Source: JANNOG01 sp964516515 (lineage in GTDB: Bacteria; Actinomycetota; Actinomycetes; Actinomycetales; JBBAYJ01). Taken from it: 64,000 nucleotides of DNA. The number at the start of each line of letters is the position of its first letter. Position 1 is the first letter of the stretch. Shown here in pieces: positions 35,201 through 43,267 of the stretch. Made by a program: the position numbers and the translations under genes. The DNA is taken from contig CAZEYA010000001.1 of the NCBI GenBank assembly GCA_964516515.1, positions 23,609-87,608 of the forward strand, given 5' to 3'. Under the pieces are notes generated by a model, which was not told the DNA's origin, did not search any database, and saw nothing but the letters and a program-made list of their open reading frames with translations.

Positions 35201-36993
35201 GCGACCTGCTGCGGCGGCTGGGCCCGCTCAGCGCGGCCGAGGTCACGGCCCGCACCGCGCCAGGAGCCGCGGTCGAGAAGTGGCTGGAGTCACTGGCCTC
35301 GCAGCGCCGTGTCATCGCGGTACGGGTCGGCGGGGACGAGCAGTGGGCGGCAGCCGAGGACGGCGGCAGGCTGCGCGACGCGCTCGGCACCGCATTGCCC
35401 GTCGGTACCCCCATCGCCTTCACCGAACCCGTCACCGACCCGCTCGGCGACCTCATCGCGCGCTACGCCCGCACCCGCGGGCCGTTCACCGCCGGGCAGG
35501 CAGCAACCCGGTTCGGGTTGGGGGTGGCGGTCCTGACGGCCGCGCTACGGCGGCTGGTGAGCTCCGGCCGCGTCGCCAGCGGGGAGTTCCGTCCCGTGGG
35601 AGCCGGCGGTGAGCTGTCCGGCGAGGAGTTCTGCGACGCCGAGGTGCTCCGGCTGCTGCGCCGTCGCTCGCTGGCCGCACTGCGCAGCGAGGTGGAGCCG
35701 GTCACCGCCGCCGACTTCGCCCGCTTCCTGCCCGGCTGGCAGGGAGTCGGCTCCCGGCAGCGGGGCCCGGACGCCGTCATCCGAGCGGTCGAGCAGCTGT
35801 CCGCAGCGGTGATGCCCGCCAGCGCGATCGAATCGCTGATCCTGCCCGCCCGGATCCCGGGCTACTCCCCCACCGTGCTGGACGAGCTGATGAGCGCCGG
35901 AGAGGTGCTGTGGCGTGGCCACGGCGCCCTGGCCGGTGACGACGGCTGGGTGTCGCTGCACCTGGCCGAGACGGCGGCGCTGACACTGCCGCCGACGCAG
36001 CCGTGGCCCAGTGACGCCGACGACGCCGCCAGGCTGCTGAGCGTCCTGGCCGGTGGTGGAGCGTACTTCTTCCGGTCGCTGGCCGACGCGGCCCGCATGA
36101 CCGACGACACCATGACCGCCGCGGCCCTGTGGCAGTTGGTATGGGCAGGACTGGTCACCAACGACACCCTCGCTCCGCTACGGGTCACCACGGCCGGTCG
36201 GGCGGCGCACCGCCCCACCAGGACGCCGCGGCCGCGCGCGGGCCGCGGGGCCTACGGCGCGCGGCTGCGCGGGCTCGCCGCCGCGGGCAGCACAGGGGCT
36301 GGTGTGGCCTCGCGCCCCAGCATGCCCTCGCGGCAGGGGCCGCCGGCGATGGTCGGTCGCTGGTCGCTGCTGCCAGCAGTCGAAACCCCCGCGACCGTCA
36401 GGGCTGCGGCGGCCGCCGAGGTGTTCCTCGACCGTTACGGCGTGGTGACCCGGGGCAGCGTCGTCGTCGAGGACGTCCCGGGCGGCTTTGCGGCCGTCTA
36501 CCGGGTGCTGTCCGGCTTCGAGGACGCCGGGCGGGTGCGGCGCGGGTACTTCATCGAGGGACTGGGCGCGGCGCAGTTCGCGACCCCCGGTGCGGTCGAC
36601 CGGTTGCGGGCACCCGCCGGCGAGCCCAGCGCGCTGGTGCTCGCGGCCACCGATCCGGCCAACCCCTACGGCGCCGCACTGCCGTGGCCCGATGCGGCCG
36701 GCAAGGCCAAACCGGGCCGCAAAGCGGGGGCGGTCGTGGTGCTGGTCGATGGCGCGCTCGGACTGTATGTCGAGCGTGGGGCGCGCAGCGTCATCTCCTT
36801 CGGCGGCGAACCCGAGGTGCTGGCGCGGGCGGCGACCGCGCTGGTCGACGCGGGTCGCGGTGGCGCTCTTGGGCGGATCACGCTGGCCAAGGTCGACGGC
36901 CTGGACGCTCTCGACGTGTACTCGCCGCTGACCGATGCGCTGGCCGGTGCGGGATTCACGGTCACCCCGCGCGGCCTTCGGATGGCGGTCTGA
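32293..36993 (+). CDS. lhr: Large helicase Lhr
   Basis: This 1566-residue superfamily 2 helicase moves 3' to 5' on DNA and prefers RNA:DNA hybrids. Walker A APTGSGKT is at 44-51 and DEVH at 166-169; SATVRP, TSSLELGIDMGAVDVVVQ and QRIGRAGHQVGAVSRG complete the core in the first 500 residues. The long C-terminal part, including winged-helix and Lhr-specific domains, is full length. The ATG at 32293 begins the conserved MGILERFSAATRQWF. The following gene encodes a Nei-type glycosylase and lies 7 bases away, a pairing known from mycobacteria, pointing to a joint repair role. Confidence 0.95.
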   Translation: MGILERFSAATRQWFDAAFAGPTAAQLGAWQAASAGEHALVIAPTGSGKTLAAFLWALDSLAAAPAPDPRQRCRVVYVSPLKALAVDVERNLRSPLTGIGLAAQRLGVAAPDITVAVRSGDTPADQRRAFATSPSDILITTPESLYLLLTSRARESLTGVSTVIVDEVHAVAGTKRGAHLAVTLDRLDALLASPAQRIGLSATVRPAEEVARFLTGGRPCTIVQPPSDKQFDIRVEVPVADLSALGVGSGEVSGSAAGDETRPTIWPHVESRVVDIVTEHHSTLIFTNSRRLAERFTARLNEAWAERLDAAREMGDAGGSEEGGGLTRAYPAVFGGASGITSAPPLTLARAHHGSVSKEQRALIEEDLKAGLLPAVVATSSLELGIDMGAVDVVVQVESPPSVASGLQRIGRAGHQVGAVSRGIIFPKYRGDLVQSAVVAERMRSGGIEALAVPANPLDVLAQQIVAMVAMDDWTVGELHELVRRSASFAGLGRATLESVLDMLAGRYPSTDFAELRPRLVWDRITDTLTARPGAQRLAVTSGGTIPDRGLFGVFLATSDTGTGRRVGELDEEMVYESRVGDVITLGASSWRIEDITRDQVLVTPAPGQPGRLPYWHGDAPGRPAELGRALGAFVRDVQTGTPAARDRLRAAGLDAWASDNLLAYLADQRAATGLVSDDTTIVIERFRDELGDWRVCLHSPFGAPVHAPWGLALAARFRERHGLDVQVMHADDGIVLRLPDVDVESWVADVAEISGEATRASAAPVVPSRSDLSDLAELVVLDPDDVEDLVTAEVGGSAMFASRFRECAARALLLPRRNPGQRQPLWQQRQRSASLLEVAARYPSFPIVLETVRECLQDVFDVPGLVTLMRDIAARRVRVVEVTTDTPSPFARSLMFGYVAQFLYEGDSPLAERRAAALSLDPQLLAELLGRGEGASLRDLLDPQALLRTEQDLQGLSPKRHARDAEEVSDLLRRLGPLSAAEVTARTAPGAAVEKWLESLASQRRVIAVRVGGDEQWAAAEDGGRLRDALGTALPVGTPIAFTEPVTDPLGDLIARYARTRGPFTAGQAATRFGLGVAVLTAALRRLVSSGRVASGEFRPVGAGGELSGEEFCDAEVLRLLRRRSLAALRSEVEPVTAADFARFLPGWQGVGSRQRGPDAVIRAVEQLSAAVMPASAIESLILPARIPGYSPTVLDELMSAGEVLWRGHGALAGDDGWVSLHLAETAALTLPPTQPWPSDADDAARLLSVLAGGGAYFFRSLADAARMTDDTMTAAALWQLVWAGLVTNDTLAPLRVTTAGRAAHRPTRTPRPRAGRGAYGARLRGLAAAGSTGAGVASRPSMPSRQGPPAMVGRWSLLPAVETPATVRAAAAAEVFLDRYGVVTRGSVVVEDVPGGFAAVYRVLSGFEDAGRVRRGYFIEGLGAAQFATPGAVDRLRAPAGEPSALVLAATDPANPYGAALPWPDAAGKAKPGRKAGAVVVLVDGALGLYVERGARSVISFGGEPEVLARAATALVDAGRGGALGRITLAKVDGLDALDVYSPLTDALAGAGFTVTPRGLRMAV

Positions 36994-37000
36994 GCCGGCC

Positions 37001-37873
37001 GTGCCCGAGGGCGACACCGTCTGGCTCGCGGGCCGGCACCTGCACGCGGCGCTGGCGGGCCGCGAACTGCTGCGAACGGACTTCCGGGTGCCGGCGCTGG
37101 CAACCACAGACCTGCGCGGGTCGACGGTGGCGGAGGTCGTGCCTCGGGGCAAGCACCTGTTGTTCCGCTTCGCCGGGGGCCCCGGGGACGGGTTGACGCT
37201 GCACACCCACTTCCGGATGGACGGGTCGTGGCATCTCTACGGAGATGGTCAGCGCTGGCACGGCGGGCCGCAGCACCAGATCCGCGCCATCCTCACCGTC
37301 GCGGGCACCTCGGCGGTGGGCTACCGGCTGCCCGTGATGGAACTGCTGCCCACCGCGGACGAGGGCGGGGTGATCGGCCACCTGGGCCCTGACCTACTGG
37401 ATCCGGACGTGGATCTGGCGGCGGCCGCCCAAGGCGTATCCGGCCAGCCGGAGCGGGTGATCGGCGATGTGTTGCTGGATCAGGGGGTGGTGGCCGGTGT
37501 CGGCAACCTCTACCGGGCCGAGACCTGCTTCCTGGCCGGTGTGACACCGTTCATGCCCGTGGCCGAGCTGGCCGCGTACGGCACCAGCGCCGCCGCCGTC
37601 CTCGCCATCGCCCGGAAGCTCCTGACGGTCAACGCCGACCGTGCCGTGCAGGTAACCACCGGCTTGAGTCGCCGAGACGCCCAGCACTGGGTCTTCGAGC
37701 GAAGGGCGTGCCTGCGTTGCGGCACCAGGGTGTCGACCGCCATGTCGGGTGTGGCACCCCGGCAGCGGGTGGCGTACTGGTGCCCGGCCTGCCAGCGCGG
37801 GCCCGCTCCACCAGCGGTCCCGATCTCGCAGTTGCTCCCCCGCACTGTTGGCCGCACCAGATACCGCCCCTGA
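37001..37873 (+). CDS. nei: Endonuclease VIII-like DNA glycosylase (Nei family)
   Basis: The 290-residue glycosylase/AP lyase removes oxidised bases. After removal of the start residue, the catalytic proline and glutamate are the first residues (PEGDTVW). Lys51 in PRGKHLLF, the H2TH region DVLLDQGVVAGVGNLYRAE and a zinc finger with Cys237, Cys240, Cys261 and Cys264 follow. The GTG start is fixed by the need for the N-terminal proline. It follows lhr by 7 bases and is likely cotranscribed with it. Confidence 0.93.
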   Translation: MPEGDTVWLAGRHLHAALAGRELLRTDFRVPALATTDLRGSTVAEVVPRGKHLLFRFAGGPGDGLTLHTHFRMDGSWHLYGDGQRWHGGPQHQIRAILTVAGTSAVGYRLPVMELLPTADEGGVIGHLGPDLLDPDVDLAAAAQGVSGQPERVIGDVLLDQGVVAGVGNLYRAETCFLAGVTPFMPVAELAAYGTSAAAVLAIARKLLTVNADRAVQVTTGLSRRDAQHWVFERRACLRCGTRVSTAMSGVAPRQRVAYWCPACQRGPAPPAVPISQLLPRTVGRTRYRP

Positions 37874-37944
37874 TTCGGTGAGCGTCAGCGAGAGCTGATG
37901 GCGTCGACCTCGTCGGACAGGTCGTCGTTTGGTGCTGCCCGACA

Positions 37945-38058
37945 TCAGCCGGCCCCCACCACGGTCAGCTCGTGCCGAGCCTCGCTCAACTCTTCGAACG
38001 TGGGGTGCTCGCCCAGGGCGAGCAGTGTGCTGTCCGCCGGCAGTGCGATAACGACCAC
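37945..38058 (-). CDS. Possible 37-residue ORF downstream of clgR
   Basis: A GTG opens a frame encoding VVVIALPADSTLLALGEHP then TFEELSEARHELTVVGAG. It has protein-like composition, with an acidic helical half, unlike most shadow frames of this GC content. It ends 34 bases after clgR begins its downstream region and overlaps no other gene. I recognise no family; it may be the remnant of a longer gene. Evidence is weak. Confidence 0.3.
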   Translation of the reverse strand: MVVIALPADSTLLALGEHPTFEELSEARHELTVVGAG

Positions 38059-38092
38059 AGCTGAGGACGGACTCCGCCGGGTCTTGGGGTCC

Positions 38093-38425
38093 TCAGGCGA
38101 CGGGCGCGGAGCCGCTGACCCGGTGGATGGGCGCCGGGATGACGGTCTTGGTGATCGGCGGCCGGGCCATGTCGACCCGAGCGACTAGCGCCTCTGCAGT
38201 GGCGATGCGGTCACTCACCGAGCGCAGCACGCTGGACATGGGGACGTCCAACGCGTAGCAGATGCTGGCGAGCAATTCCGAGGACGCTTCCTTCTGACCC
38301 CGCTCGACCTCGCTGAGGTAGCCGAGGGACACGCGGGCTGCAGAGGACACGTCACGTAGCGTCCGACCCTGACGCTGCCGGGCGCCCCGGAGGACATCGC
38401 CGAGTTCTTCACGGAGAAGTACCAC
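38093..38425 (-). CDS. clgR: XRE-family regulator ClgR
   Basis: The 110-residue regulator has the helix-turn-helix LREELGDVLRGARQRQGRTLRDVSSAARVSLGYLSEVERGQKEASSELLASICYALDVP, given here in segments for recognition: LGDVLR, TLRDVSSAARVSLGYLSEVE and ASSELLASI. ClgR activates clp protease and related stress genes in actinobacteria and is itself a Clp target. The alanine C-terminus (SGSAPVA) fits Clp recognition. The GTG at 38425 follows a GGGAGGGAAC site. It stands near cinA and pgsA, as in streptomycetes, although two other genes intervene. Confidence 0.93.
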   Translation of the reverse strand: MVLLREELGDVLRGARQRQGRTLRDVSSAARVSLGYLSEVERGQKEASSELLASICYALDVPMSSVLRSVSDRIATAEALVARVDMARPPITKTVIPAPIHRVSGSAPVA

Positions 38426-38590
38426 GTTCCCTCCCTTCCTCGAACCGGCACCCGCTATGCGTGTCCCGATAACCAACGGTACCTGGCGATCCGCAACCAT
38501 GCTGCGGGGGTGTTGCGCCCTGCCACGGCGGTCATGCTTGATGAATCGTCAACGGGAGCGAGCCTCGCAGTGTTCCCTGGCGGCGGCCCG

Positions 38591-39808
38591 TCACCCGGCA
38601 GCGACACCCGGGACCGCGGCAGCGATTCTCGCCACTGCCGCGCGCAGCAGCTCGGGGCTGCACCCGACGTTCAGTCGCGCGAAACCGGCACCTGCCCGAC
38701 CGAAGGAGGGACCGGGCACCAGGGCCACCCGCCCGTGTTGAAGGATGGCGACGCTTGGATCGGCGCCCAGCCCAAGGTTCCTCATGTCCAACCAGGCCAG
38801 GAAGCCCGCCTCCGGCCGCATCCATCGGACCTGCGGCAGCGCTTCGACCAGCAGCGAGCCGAGCAGATCGAGATTGCGCTGCAGGGCGCCCGCCAATTGT
38901 GCCAACCACGCCTCGCCCTGGGCGTACGCGGCCTCGGCTGCGAGCAGGCCGAGGTGTCCGGCGCCGTAGCGCAGCTCGGTGGGCAAGCGCCGCAGCACCG
39001 CGGTGTGCTCGTCGCCGCCGGCGATGATCTGGGCGCACTTCAGCCCGGCGAGGTTCCAGGCCTTGGACGCTGAGACGAAGGCGAACCCGGTGGCTCGCGC
39101 CGTGTCGGAGACGGTCAGGTAGGGGGTGAAGGAGCTGCCGGGCATCGTCAACGGGCTGTGGATCTCGTCGCTGAGCACGATCGCCCCCGCGTCGGCCGCC
39201 ATGTCCGCCAACCGCCGGAGCTCGTGGGGTTCATGGATCCGTCCCGTGGGGTTGTGCGGATGGCACAGCAGCACGGCCCGGGCGCCCGCCCGCAGCGCCG
39301 TCTCGATACCGCCGAGGTCGAGTCGCCAGTCCTGGTCAGGCCCCAGCAGCGGCACCTCGACGACGCGCACCCCGACATCGGTGAGCCACTCGAAGAACGG
39401 CGGGTACACCGGTGGGCAGATGATGACGCCGTCGCCGGGCGCCAGGGTCGCTCGCATCACTTCGACCACGCCCTGCGCCACATCGGCGGACATCGCCATC
39501 CGCTGCGGCGACACCTGCCAGCCCCAGCGCCGAACGGCGAACGCCGCGTAGGTCTCGAACAGGCGAGCCGGGTCACCGGCGTACCCGGTGTCGGAGTCCT
39601 GCAGCGCCGCCGCCAGCGCCGCCGCGATGGGGGGCGCGAGGCGGACATCCATCTCCGCCACCGGCAGCGGCAGCACGTCGGCGTCGAAGGTCGTCCACTT
39701 GGCGCTGCGCCGACGCCGCAGCTGCGCCAGCGGAACATCGAGCGGAAAGCTGCGCCCGGGCTCGCTGGTCACGGTGGTGATCCCTGTGCTCGACGCCGCG
39801 GTCGTCAT
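38591..39808 (-). CDS. patB: PatB/MalY-type cystathionine beta-lyase or aminotransferase
   Basis: The 405-residue PLP enzyme of the MalY/PatB subgroup has KWTTFDADVLPLPVAEMDV near its start, LLCHPHNPTGRIHEPHEL, LSDEIHSPL and the PLP lysine in SASKAWNLAGLK (249). Relatives cleave C-S bonds of cystathionine or cysteine. With metYX in the window a transsulfuration or cysteine-detoxification role is plausible but unproved. It lies 20 bases after the EamA transporter gene on the same strand. The ATG at 39808 starts before the conserved region; the open frame upstream is not conserved. Confidence 0.88.
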   Translation of the reverse strand: MTTAASSTGITTVTSEPGRSFPLDVPLAQLRRRRSAKWTTFDADVLPLPVAEMDVRLAPPIAAALAAALQDSDTGYAGDPARLFETYAAFAVRRWGWQVSPQRMAMSADVAQGVVEVMRATLAPGDGVIICPPVYPPFFEWLTDVGVRVVEVPLLGPDQDWRLDLGGIETALRAGARAVLLCHPHNPTGRIHEPHELRRLADMAADAGAIVLSDEIHSPLTMPGSSFTPYLTVSDTARATGFAFVSASKAWNLAGLKCAQIIAGGDEHTAVLRRLPTELRYGAGHLGLLAAEAAYAQGEAWLAQLAGALQRNLDLLGSLLVEALPQVRWMRPEAGFLAWLDMRNLGLGADPSVAILQHGRVALVPGPSFGRAGAGFARLNVGCSPELLRAAVARIAAAVPGVAAG

Positions 39809-39828
39809 TGGCGCAGTGAAACACGCGC

Positions 39829-40719
39829 CTATGCGCCGACCCCGATGAGGACGGCACCGGCCAGGGCGGCGGTCCCGGCAAGGGCGAATCGCCTGCCGAG
39901 GCGCTCCCGCAGCACGATCGCCGCGAGGGCGACCACGACGACGGGGTACAAGCTGATCAGCACACCGACGATCGCCAGGTCCCCGCTGCGGGTCGCGATG
40001 AGGAACGCGACGTTGGCCGTCTGGTCCAGGAGTCCCGCTGCGATGATCAGCGCGATCGCGGGACGGGCGAGGGGCGTGGCCGCAGTAGGAGCCTGACCAC
40101 GCGCCTGGATGGCCCGGCGGGCGGCATGGGCGGTCGCCAGGACCAGGGCCGTCACCACGGCGACCGACGCGACGCGACCGACGGCCAGCGGCCAGAACCC
40201 CGAATCGATCGGCGCCGCGTCCGCCGCCACGAAGAAGCCACCGAAGCCCAGGCCGGCCACCGTCCCGAGCAAGGGCCCGAACGAGCGGCGACCGCCCCTG
40301 GTGGCCGCGCTGTGCTCGCCGAGTGACGCGACGACGACGGCCACGACGGCCAGGACGACCCCGGCGCCCGCCACTGCGCCGAGCCGCTCCCCCGTGATCA
40401 GGCCTCCGGCCACGGGAACCAGCGCCCCGACGACCGCCGCCACCGGGGCCACGACACCCATCGGGCCTACCGCGAGTCCCTTGTAGTAGAAGGCGACGCC
40501 GGTGGCACCCAGCAGGCCTGCGGCCACGCCCCACCCGACGGCTGCTGCTGACAGCCGCCCGGTCGTGACCACCACAATGGGCACCAGCAGGAGCAGCCCC
40601 GCGGCCTGTGAGCCGGCGGTCACCACCAGCGCCCGGCGCCGGGCCGCGGCCAGCCCACCGAGGAAGTCGGCGCTGCCGTAGACGACGGCGCCCAGCAGGG
40701 CGACGAGAATCGCGGTCAC
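39829..40719 (-). CDS. EamA/DMT superfamily transporter
   Basis: The 296-residue product has ten hydrophobic segments in two EamA repeats (LVALLGAVVYGSADFLGGLAA at the start and LLDQTANVAFLIATRSGDLAIVGVLISLYPVVVVALA in the second). Such proteins export or import small metabolites. The GTG overlaps the cinA stop as GTGA and patB follows, so a link with cysteine or related thiol metabolism is possible. The substrate cannot be read from sequence. Confidence 0.88.
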   Translation of the reverse strand: MTAILVALLGAVVYGSADFLGGLAAARRRALVVTAGSQAAGLLLLVPIVVVTTGRLSAAAVGWGVAAGLLGATGVAFYYKGLAVGPMGVVAPVAAVVGALVPVAGGLITGERLGAVAGAGVVLAVVAVVVASLGEHSAATRGGRRSFGPLLGTVAGLGFGGFFVAADAAPIDSGFWPLAVGRVASVAVVTALVLATAHAARRAIQARGQAPTAATPLARPAIALIIAAGLLDQTANVAFLIATRSGDLAIVGVLISLYPVVVVALAAIVLRERLGRRFALAGTAALAGAVLIGVGA

Positions 40720-41192
40720 TGGGCGATGCTCGCCAGTTCCGAGAGGAGTTCGGCCAGTGCTGCCTCACAGGCGGCCGAGCGGATCGCCTCCCGGTCGCCG
40801 GCCAACCTGAGGCTGGCCACGCGGGCGCCATCGGGCCCCGCCACGCCCACGTAGACCACACCAGGCGGCCGGCCGGCCTGGCTGTCGGGGCCAGCGACCC
40901 CTGTGGTGGCGACCCCCACGCTGGCGCCGGTGAGGCGGCGCACGCCGGCCGCCATGGCCAGTGCGACGTCCGGATCCACCGGGCCACGGTCGGCCAGCAC
41001 GTCGACGTCCACGCCGAGCAGCGAGGCTTTGAGGTCCGTGGCATAGGCGACCACGCCACCTCGCAGGACCGCGGATGCACCCGGCACGGCCACGAGAGCC
41101 GCGCACACGGCACCGCCGGTCAGCGACTCGGCGACGGCGACGGTGAGGCCGCGGGTGGTGCCCATCGAGATGACCTGCCCCGCCGTGCTCAC
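40716..41192 (-). CDS. cinA: CinA C-terminal domain protein (nicotinamide-nucleotide amidohydrolase type)
   Basis: The 158-residue protein consists only of the CinA C-terminal (PncC) domain: TVAVAESLTGGAVCAALVAVPGASAVLRGGVVAYAT, then GVATTGVAGPDSQAGRPPGVVYVGV, with key parts AESLTGG and TGVAGP. PncC recycles nicotinamide mononucleotide to nicotinate mononucleotide. The GTG at 41190-41192 overlaps the pgsA stop as GTGA. The N-terminal molybdopterin-like domain of full CinA is absent, as is common in actinobacteria. Confidence 0.93.
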   Translation of the reverse strand: MSTAGQVISMGTTRGLTVAVAESLTGGAVCAALVAVPGASAVLRGGVVAYATDLKASLLGVDVDVLADRGPVDPDVALAMAAGVRRLTGASVGVATTGVAGPDSQAGRPPGVVYVGVAGPDGARVASLRLAGDREAIRSAACEAALAELLSELASIAQ

Positions 41193-41779
41193 GCCGGGCT
41201 TCGGCGGGCGAGGCGAACCAGGATCTCCAGCCCGCTGGCCACGGTTACGGCCAGCATGAGCCCCACCAGCACCAGCACGGCCGGATCCAGCACCGCCGGA
41301 TCCAGGACCGCGGGCAGTGGCAGGAGCAGCACCACCACGGTGACCATCTGCAGGATCGTCTTGACCTTGCCGCTGGCCACGGCGGGAACCAGCCGGCCGC
41401 GGTGCAGTACGACGAGGCGGACAACGGTCACCAGCAGCTCTCGGCAGGCCACGACGGCTACCGCCCACCACGAGAGGTCGCCGAGCCAGGCTAGCCCGGC
41501 GAAAGCGGCCAGCAGCAGCGCCTTGTCGGCGATCGGGTCCGCCAGGATCCCGAACCGGGTCACCTCCCCGCGCCGCCTGGCCAGCAGCCCGTCCAGACGG
41601 TCCGTCGCTGCGGCAGCAACGAAGATCCCCAGCGCCACCAGTCGCCGGGGGTCCGACGGTTCTCCGGCGCCCACCAGGACGACGAGCAGCACCGGCACCA
41701 GCACCAGCCGCAGCGCCGTCAACGCATTGGACGGGGTGCGTAGCCGGTCGCTGACTGCAGGGATGCCGGGTTCGCTCAC
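41189..41779 (-). CDS. pgsA: CDP-alcohol phosphatidyltransferase (PgsA type)
   Basis: The 196-residue membrane enzyme probably makes phosphatidylglycerol phosphate from CDP-diacylglycerol. The signature D-x2-DG-x2-AR-x8-G-x3-D-x3-D is complete: Asp60, Asp63, Gly64, Ala67, Arg68, Gly77, Asp81 and Asp85. Several membrane segments follow. A direct repeat AVLDPAVLDPAVL occurs in the C-terminal half (41275-41304 in DNA). The ATG overlaps the rimO stop as ATGA and the gene overlaps cinA, so rimO-pgsA-cinA-EamA form one coupled unit. Confidence 0.92.
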   Translation of the reverse strand: MSEPGIPAVSDRLRTPSNALTALRLVLVPVLLVVLVGAGEPSDPRRLVALGIFVAAAATDRLDGLLARRRGEVTRFGILADPIADKALLLAAFAGLAWLGDLSWWAVAVVACRELLVTVVRLVVLHRGRLVPAVASGKVKTILQMVTVVVLLLPLPAVLDPAVLDPAVLVLVGLMLAVTVASGLEILVRLARRSPA

Positions 41780-43218
41780 CGCGGTGTGCCGGTGTCCGCC
41801 ACCGCCGTCAGGTCGACGCCCTGTGAGGAGACCGCGGTGGCTGCGACCAGGTCACCGACATCGAACCCCGGACCACCCGCCCGCGTCACGGTGACGACCC
41901 CATCCACGTCAGGTCCTTGGTGCGCGGCCCGGCCCGTGCCACTGCCGACCTCGTCCTCGACCTCCTCGATGAGGACTGTCAGCCGCTCACCGATCCGGTC
42001 TTCGGCGCGCTGTGCCATGAGCTCCTCCACGAGGTCACTGACGTGCCTGCGGCGCGCCTCGATCTCGGTCTCGTCGAGGTGGCCGGCCAGGTCGACCGCC
42101 GCCGTGCCCTCCTCGTCGGAGTAGGAGAAGACCCCCACCGCGTCCAGCCGAGCGGCGGCGAGGAAGTCGCACAGGATCGCCAGGTCCGCCTCGGTCTCGC
42201 CCGGGAAACCGACGATGACGTTGGAGCGGGCCCCCGCGGTGGGGTCCAGGGCACGGATGCGCTCGAGCAGGCCCAGGAAGTCGGCCGGGCCCCCGAAGCG
42301 GCGCATCCGGCGCAGCACCGTCGGCGAGGCGTGCTGGAACGACAGGTCGTAGTAGGCGGCGACCCCGGGGGTCGTCGCGATCGCCTCGACCAGGCCGGGT
42401 CGGAGCTCGGCAGGCTGCAGGTAGGACAGCCGCACCCGGTCGATGCCGTCGATGGCGGCGAGCCGGGGCAGCAGCTGCTCCAGCAGCCGGAGGTCGCCGA
42501 GGTCCTTGCCGTAGGAGGTCGTGTTCTCACTGACGCAGAGCACCTCACGCACGCCGTGCTGAGCGAGCCACAGCGCCTCGGCCAGCACTTCCTGGGGCGG
42601 TCGCGACACGAATGACCCCCGGAACGCGGGGATCGCGCAGAACGTGCACCTCCGGTCGCAACCGCCCGCGAGTTTCAGCGGTGACCAGGGCCGGCCGTCC
42701 AGGCGCTGCCGAGGCACCGGGGGGCCGGAGGCGGGCCTGCCCCGAATCACCTCGGCTCGTTGGACCGGAGCGATCGGCAGCAGAGTGCGGCGGTCGACCG
42801 GCATGTGGCTGGCCGGCGGGCGACCCGACAGCACATCGGAGAGGTGGGTGGACAGCTCGGCGTAGCTGTCGAAACCGAGCACGGCATCGGCCTCGGGGAG
42901 TTGCGCGGCGAGCTCTTGTCCGTAGCGCTCGGCCATGCATCCGACCGCGACCACCGCCCGGGTGGCCGCCGCCGGATCGGACTTCAGGTCGGCGGCCTCC
43001 AGCAGCACGTCGATGCTGTCCTGCTTCGCGTGAGCGATGAACCCGCACGTGTTGACGACGGTGACTTCCGCGGCTGCGGCGTCCTGCACCAGCTGCCACC
43101 CGTCGATGGCCAGCCGCCCGGCGATCTCCTCGCTGTCGACGTCGTTTCGCGAGCAGCCGAGGCTGACGATGGAGACCGTCCCCCGACGTGCCGGTGCAGC
43201 CGACGGCAGGGAGGTCAC
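41776..43218 (-). CDS. rimO: Ribosomal protein S12 methylthiotransferase RimO
   Basis: The 480-residue radical-SAM enzyme adds a methylthio group to Asp88/89 of ribosomal protein S12. The N-terminal cluster cysteines are Cys22 (LGCSRN), Cys58 (NTCGF) and Cys94 (VGCMAE); the radical-SAM cluster is Cys187, Cys191 and Cys194 (CDRRCTFC). A TRAM domain closes it. LGCSRNDVDSE distinguishes RimO from MiaB, which is also in the window. The GTG at 43218 is supported by a TACGCT box 6 nt upstream and the lack of a ribosome site, pointing to a leaderless transcript. Confidence 0.96.
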   Translation of the reverse strand: MTSLPSAAPARRGTVSIVSLGCSRNDVDSEEIAGRLAIDGWQLVQDAAAAEVTVVNTCGFIAHAKQDSIDVLLEAADLKSDPAAATRAVVAVGCMAERYGQELAAQLPEADAVLGFDSYAELSTHLSDVLSGRPPASHMPVDRRTLLPIAPVQRAEVIRGRPASGPPVPRQRLDGRPWSPLKLAGGCDRRCTFCAIPAFRGSFVSRPPQEVLAEALWLAQHGVREVLCVSENTTSYGKDLGDLRLLEQLLPRLAAIDGIDRVRLSYLQPAELRPGLVEAIATTPGVAAYYDLSFQHASPTVLRRMRRFGGPADFLGLLERIRALDPTAGARSNVIVGFPGETEADLAILCDFLAAARLDAVGVFSYSDEEGTAAVDLAGHLDETEIEARRRHVSDLVEELMAQRAEDRIGERLTVLIEEVEDEVGSGTGRAAHQGPDVDGVVTVTRAGGPGFDVGDLVAATAVSSQGVDLTAVADTGTPR

Positions 43219-43224
43219 AAACAC

Positions 43225-43230
43225 AGCGTA
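43225..43230 (-). promoter_or_regulatory. Candidate -10 box for leaderless rimO
   Basis: TACGCT lies exactly 6 nt before the rimO GTG on the minus strand, and no ribosome site is present. It would put transcription start at the start codon. Confidence 0.5.
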
Positions 43231-43267
43231 GGCGGCAGCCGGGGCGCCACCGGGCGCCGCCCGGGCC

